This document shows, one piece after another, positions 5,373-7,202 of a stretch of DNA of 7,202 nucleotides. The position numbers and the translations under genes are program-made. The stretch comes from Candidatus Scybalomonas excrementavium (GTDB lineage: Bacteria; Bacillota; Clostridia; Lachnospirales; Lachnospiraceae). A model generated the notes under the pieces. It was given only the letters and a program-made list of their open reading frames with translations. It was not told the origin of the DNA and did no database searches. The stretch covers positions 1-7,202 of the forward strand of contig JADIML010000181.1 of NCBI GenBank assembly GCA_017694765.1, in the 5' to 3' direction. The number at the start of each line of letters is the position of its first letter. The stretch's first letter is position 1.

Positions 5373-6173
5373 CTACAACTTCATAAATAATTCTTCTATC
5401 ACTTCTGAAAACTTATCCTGTGCTAAACCAGTTACTCTTTCTAACTCTTCATCACTTACATTAGATCCATCAATTCCTGTAGCATAATTGGAAACACAAG
5501 AAATCGCTAATGTTTGTAAACCACAATACGCACTCATAATGACTTCTGGAACAGTTGACATTCCAACAATATCTCCACCTAGCATACGAAATGCTCTAAT
5601 TTCTGCAGCTGTTTCAAAACTTGGTCCTGTTGTAAACACATAATTTCCTTTTTTTACAACATCTCCACTTTGTTCTAAAACTTTTTGAATAAGATCTTTT
5701 GAATAGGCATTTGACATATCTACAAATCTTGGTCCAAAAGTTTCATCATTCTTTCCTCGTAACGGATTTAATCCAGATAAGTTAATATGATCCTCAATCA
5801 CTACTAAATCCCCTGGTTTGATCTCATTTTTCTTCATAGAACCAGAAGCATTTGTTAAAATAATTGTTTCAATCCCCAACAATTTTAAAACTTTTATATA
5901 CTCTGTGATTTCTTGAATATCATATCCTTCATAATAATGAAATCTTCCATTCATACAAATAATTGATTTTCCAAATAATTTTCCGATTACCATTTCTCCC
6001 TTATGAGTCGGTGCGGTTGACTGTAAAAAACCTGGAATTTCTGAATAAGATATGGTTTTCGTTTCTTCCATTTTTTTTACGATACCAGAAAGTCCACTAC
6101 CAACAACAAGTGCAATCTTAGTTTCCGGTAATACTTTTTCTTTCAGAAATTCTGCGCTACAAATAACATCCAT
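5373..6173 (-). CDS. Purine nucleoside phosphorylase, trimeric PNP/MTAP family
   Basis: The first gene of the operon, 266 residues, usual length for low-molecular-mass trimeric PNPs (PunA/PupG type). Motifs numbered from the ATG at 6173: phosphate loop GSGLSG (25-30), NGRFHYYEGY (75-84), TNASG (107-111), EDHINLSGLNPLRG (127-140), FGPRF (146-150), TTGPSFET (181-188) with the base-binding Glu187, GMSTVPEV (204-211) and VSN (227-229). Asn229 aligns with human Asn243, the residue that favours 6-oxopurines; MTA phosphorylases carry Asp. The conserved His of this family near the 5'-hydroxyl (human His257) aligns with Asp241 here, so 5'-group recognition may be altered. Products would be a purine base and (5-modified) ribose-1-phosphate. 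It could act on inosine/guanosine, on 5'-deoxyinosine, or on methylthioinosine as in the Pseudomonas MTI phosphorylase. A GTG at 6179 is in frame but overlaps the ribosome site. Confidence 0.92.
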   Translation of the reverse strand: MDVICSAEFLKEKVLPETKIALVVGSGLSGIVKKMEETKTISYSEIPGFLQSTAPTHKGEMVIGKLFGKSIICMNGRFHYYEGYDIQEITEYIKVLKLLGIETIILTNASGSMKKNEIKPGDLVVIEDHINLSGLNPLRGKNDETFGPRFVDMSNAYSKDLIQKVLEQSGDVVKKGNYVFTTGPSFETAAEIRAFRMLGGDIVGMSTVPEVIMSAYCGLQTLAISCVSNYATGIDGSNVSDEELERVTGLAQDKFSEVIEELFMKL

Positions 6174-6178
6174 TTTCA

Positions 6179-6184
6179 CTCCTT
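6179..6184 (-). promoter_or_regulatory. Ribosome binding site that fixes the phosphorylase start
   Basis: AAGGAG at 6184-6179 has its last base in the in-frame GTG at 6179-6177, so that GTG cannot be served by this site. The ATG at 6173 lies 5 nt downstream and is the likely start. It removes two residues from the longest reading frame. Confidence 0.8.
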
Positions 6185-6219
6185 ATATGATAACCATTCT
6201 CCCAAAATAATTATCATAT
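6185..6219. repeat. Perfect 9-bp inverted repeat abutting the phosphorylase ribosome site
   Basis: ATATGATAA (6185-6193) and TTATCATAT (6211-6219) are perfect inverted copies 17 nt apart, ending at the first base before AAGGAG. In RNA this is a hairpin directly against the ribosome site and could tune translation. In DNA the distal arm contains TATGAT (6218-6213), a possible -10 with no good -35, so it could also be an operator. It is the third inverted repeat in the leader. Confidence 0.5.
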
Positions 6220-6242
6220 TTTCCTTTCTAAAAATTGTACCA

Positions 6243-6274
6243 AAACAAATATCTTGAGGTTTCGATATTTGTTT
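6243..6274. repeat. Perfect 11-bp inverted repeat in the operon leader
   Basis: AAACAAATATC (6243-6253) and GATATTTGTTT (6264-6274) are perfect inverted copies with a 10-nt spacer, so arm centres are about two helical turns apart. That fits a dimeric or tetrameric regulator site. As RNA it is a hairpin with few GC pairs; on the minus strand it is followed by TGGTACAATTTTT, so it is at best a weak attenuator. Location in the leader of a regulated catabolic operon favours a regulatory role. Confidence 0.55.
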
Positions 6275-6288
6275 CCATGAACAACTAA

Positions 6289-6360
6289 CTATTGATTCTT
6301 ATAAGTTTTTCTTAAAGAGTTTGTCTGACTATTGGATAAATTCACAACTTTTAAATTCAT
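6289..6360 (-). CDS. Possible 23-codon leader ORF before the phosphorylase gene
   Basis: An ATG at 6360-6358 is preceded by AAGGAAGAG with suitable spacing and opens 23 codons ending in TAG at 6291-6289. The peptide is polar and rich in Asn, Ser and Lys, begins MNLKVVNLSN, and has no recognisable motif. It lies in the transcript expected from the promoter at 6414-6442 and upstream of the 11-bp inverted repeat. A leader peptide is possible, but short ORFs with a purine-rich sequence before them are common by chance. Confidence 0.2.
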   Translation of the reverse strand: MNLKVVNLSNSQTNSLRKTYKNQ

Positions 6361-6389
6361 GAACTCTTCCTTTTATCAGCATAATTCCT

Positions 6390-6425
6390 ATATTGTAAAC
6401 GTCTACGCTTTGTATTTTACAATAT
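6390..6425. promoter_or_regulatory. Perfect 10-bp inverted repeat over the operon -10 and start site (candidate operator)
   Basis: ATATTGTAAA (6390-6399) and TTTACAATAT (6416-6425) are perfect inverted copies separated by 16 nt. The right arm covers most of the proposed -10 (6414-6419) and the left arm falls just after the predicted start near 6407. This is a classic repressor position. The divergent DeoR-family protein is the obvious candidate to bind (inference). Confidence 0.55.
6393..6407. promoter_or_regulatory. Imperfect catabolite-responsive element (cre)-like site
   Basis: TTGTAAACGTCTACG matches the core TGTAAACG of CcpA cre sites but deviates at two positions on its right side. It lies at the predicted transcription start, where CcpA would repress, and overlaps the left arm of the candidate operator. 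Carbon catabolite control of nucleoside catabolism is usual in Bacillota, but this match is weak. Confidence 0.25.
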
Positions 6426-6442
6426 TTTTCCATATAAATCAA
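6414..6442 (-). promoter_or_regulatory. Candidate promoter of the phosphorylase-aldolase operon
   Basis: On the minus strand TTGATT (6442-6437) and TAAAAT (6419-6414) are 17 nt apart, matching consensus at four and five of six positions. Directly upstream are three phased A6 tracts (6446-6471), typical of an UP element or bent upstream DNA. A start near 6407 gives a leader of about 230 nt. This is the best-supported promoter in the region; a second start near 6206 from TATGAT cannot be excluded. Confidence 0.55.
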
Positions 6443-6445
6443 CAA

Positions 6446-6481
6446 TTTTTTATTGTTTTTTATTGTTTTTTGTGAGTTTTT
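6446..6481. repeat. Helically phased A-tracts between the divergent promoters
   Basis: T6 runs on the plus strand at 6446-6451, 6456-6461 and 6466-6471 are spaced exactly 10 bp, and a T5 run at 6477-6481 follows at about the same phase. The unit TATTGTTTTT is repeated in tandem at 6451-6470. Runs in step with the helix produce intrinsic DNA curvature. The first run starts 4 bp from the -35 of the operon promoter. Confidence 0.6.
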
Positions 6482-6543
6482 GTTCTGTATACCACTCTTT
6501 TTTAACTTTTTTGGATTTATGTTGATTCTATTATATAAACTCC

Positions 6544-6571
6544 TTTACTTTTTTTTCTAATATGATATAAT
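6544..6571 (+). promoter_or_regulatory. Promoter of the deoR-type regulator gene
   Basis: TATAAT (6566-6571) is a perfect -10 with the TGn extension at 6563-6565. TTTACT (6544-6549) lies 16 nt upstream as a -35 matching at four positions. A start near 6578 gives a leader of about 35 nt to the ATG at 6613. Confidence 0.75.
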
Positions 6572-6575
6572 TTTT

Positions 6576-6586
6576 ATGAATTTCAT
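6576..6586. promoter_or_regulatory. 11-bp palindrome at the regulator's start site (possible autoregulatory operator)
   Basis: ATGAATTTCAT is a perfect palindrome around a central T, lying just after the -10 of the regulator promoter. DeoR-family proteins often repress their own gene. The site does not resemble the inverted repeats before the phosphorylase gene, which weakens the case for one shared operator. Confidence 0.25.
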
Positions 6587-6612
6587 TTTGATTAATATAA
6601 GGAGAAATCTCT

Positions 6613-7202
6613 ATGCTTGCAGAAGAAAGAAAAGAAATTATATTAAAACAACTTTACGAAGAAGGTAAAGTATTAGTCCAAGATTTAAGTAACTCTATTC
6701 ATGTTTCTACAGAAACAATCCGAAGAGATCTAAAAGAATTAGAGAATGAAAGTCTTTTAAAAAGAGTACATGGTGGTGCTGTTTTAACGAAAAAGATCAA
6801 CGGAGAATTATCCATTCATGTTAGAAAAAATCTGTTTTTAAATTCAAAAAAAATCATCGCTTCTAAAGCAATCAAATATATTAACGACGGTTCTACTATT
6901 TTTTTAGATAGTAGTACAACTTCTATTGAAATCGCAGAAGAGCTATTTCGCTATACTCACTTAAAGGTAATTACAAATTCTCTTCTCATTGCAGAAACTT
7001 TATCTAAACATACAAATATTCATCTTATATTAATAGGCGGTAATTTTAATGCCAAAAATTTCTCATTTGTTGGATATCCTGCTCAAGAACACTTGAATCG
7101 TTATTTAGCTGATATTTGTTTTATTTCATCTACAGGTGTTAATGAAATAGGACTATTAGTCGATTCTAGCGAAGATGAAGCCATTATTCGAAAACTTATG
7201 AT
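6613..7202 (+). CDS. DeoR-family transcriptional regulator, C-terminus cut by the window edge
   Basis: The first 196 codons are present; family members have about 250 residues. The N-terminal winged helix-turn-helix is clear: RKEIILKQLYEEGKV (6-20), then the recognition region HVSTETIRRDLKELE (30-44) and the wing KRVHGGAV (50-57). The DeoRC sugar-phosphate sensor domain follows, with GSTIFLDSSTTS (93-104), VITNSLLIAETL (119-130), LIGGNF (140-145) and ISSTGVNEIGLL (171-182). DeoR proteins usually repress sugar catabolic operons and are released by a phosphorylated sugar. Being divergent from the phosphorylase operon, it most likely controls that operon, with a pathway sugar phosphate as effector (inference). 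AAGGAG at 6599-6604 lies 8 nt before the ATG. Confidence 0.92.
   Translation, partial: MLAEERKEIILKQLYEEGKVLVQDLSNSIHVSTETIRRDLKELENESLLKRVHGGAVLTKKINGELSIHVRKNLFLNSKKIIASKAIKYINDGSTIFLDSSTTSIEIAEELFRYTHLKVITNSLLIAETLSKHTNIHLILIGGNFNAKNFSFVGYPAQEHLNRYLADICFISSTGVNEIGLLVDSSEDEAIIRKLM

Noticed and set aside
6177..6179. GTG start for the phosphorylase two codons upstream of the ATG
   Set aside because: The GTG overlaps the AAGGAG site, leaving no spacing; the ATG at 6173 is properly spaced.
6243..6274. 11-bp inverted repeat as a rho-independent terminator or attenuator
   Set aside because: The stem has only two GC pairs and the bases following it are interrupted by GG before any U-run, so termination would be weak at best.
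6174..6407. Purine, SAM or T-box riboswitch in the operon leader
   Set aside because: I looked for the conserved core sequences of purine and SAM riboswitches and the T-box motif and saw none. The long leader is explained as well by operators and hairpins.

Overview
The window reads as a chromosomal piece of a low-G+C Gram-positive bacterium (Bacillota; Clostridia, Erysipelotrichia or Bacilli cannot be separated from this sequence). The signs are AT-rich DNA, strong AGGAGG/AAGGAG ribosome sites before nearly every gene, near-consensus sigma-A-type promoters, tryptophan encoded by TGG (standard code), and a minus-strand operon facing a divergent DeoR-type regulator. There is no rRNA, tRNA, CRISPR array, insertion sequence or phage gene.

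Layout. At the left edge (1-403, minus strand) is a separate unit. A near-consensus promoter (376-403), with a palindrome over its -10, is followed by a 46-codon ORF with a good ribosome site (176-316). After that comes the start of a CNNM/CorC (hemolysin C) membrane protein that runs off the edge (1-110). A rho-independent terminator (485-513) ends the main operon. The main operon, read right to left, has six genes: trimeric-type purine nucleoside phosphorylase (5373-6173), 14-TM MFS transporter (3992-5359), DUF985 cupin (3488-3991), MtnA-type sugar-1-phosphate isomerase (2430-3473), Gfo/Idh/MocA oxidoreductase (1196-2266) and class II aldolase (526-1185). Most genes are 0-14 nt apart. The exception is a 163-nt gap after mtnA that holds a long imperfect hairpin and a possible internal promoter. 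The 439-nt divergent region (6174-6612) carries a candidate operon promoter with helically phased A-tracts upstream, three perfect inverted repeats and the promoter of the deoR-type gene (6613-7202, cut by the right edge).

How the genes fit together (inference from families). The phosphorylase would cleave a purine (5'-modified) nucleoside to free base and (5-deoxy)ribose-1-phosphate. The MtnA homologue would convert this to the ribulose-1-phosphate, and the class II aldolase would split it into dihydroxyacetone phosphate and a two-carbon aldehyde. The aldehyde would be glycolaldehyde from ribose, acetaldehyde from 5-deoxyribose, or methylthioacetaldehyde from methylthioribose. This is the logic of the known DHAP shunt and 5-deoxyribose salvage, here with phosphorolysis in place of hydrolysis plus a sugar kinase. 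The MFS protein could move nucleoside or released base. The cupin and the Gfo/Idh enzyme have no assigned step and are the least explained part. The DeoR protein probably responds to a pathway sugar phosphate.
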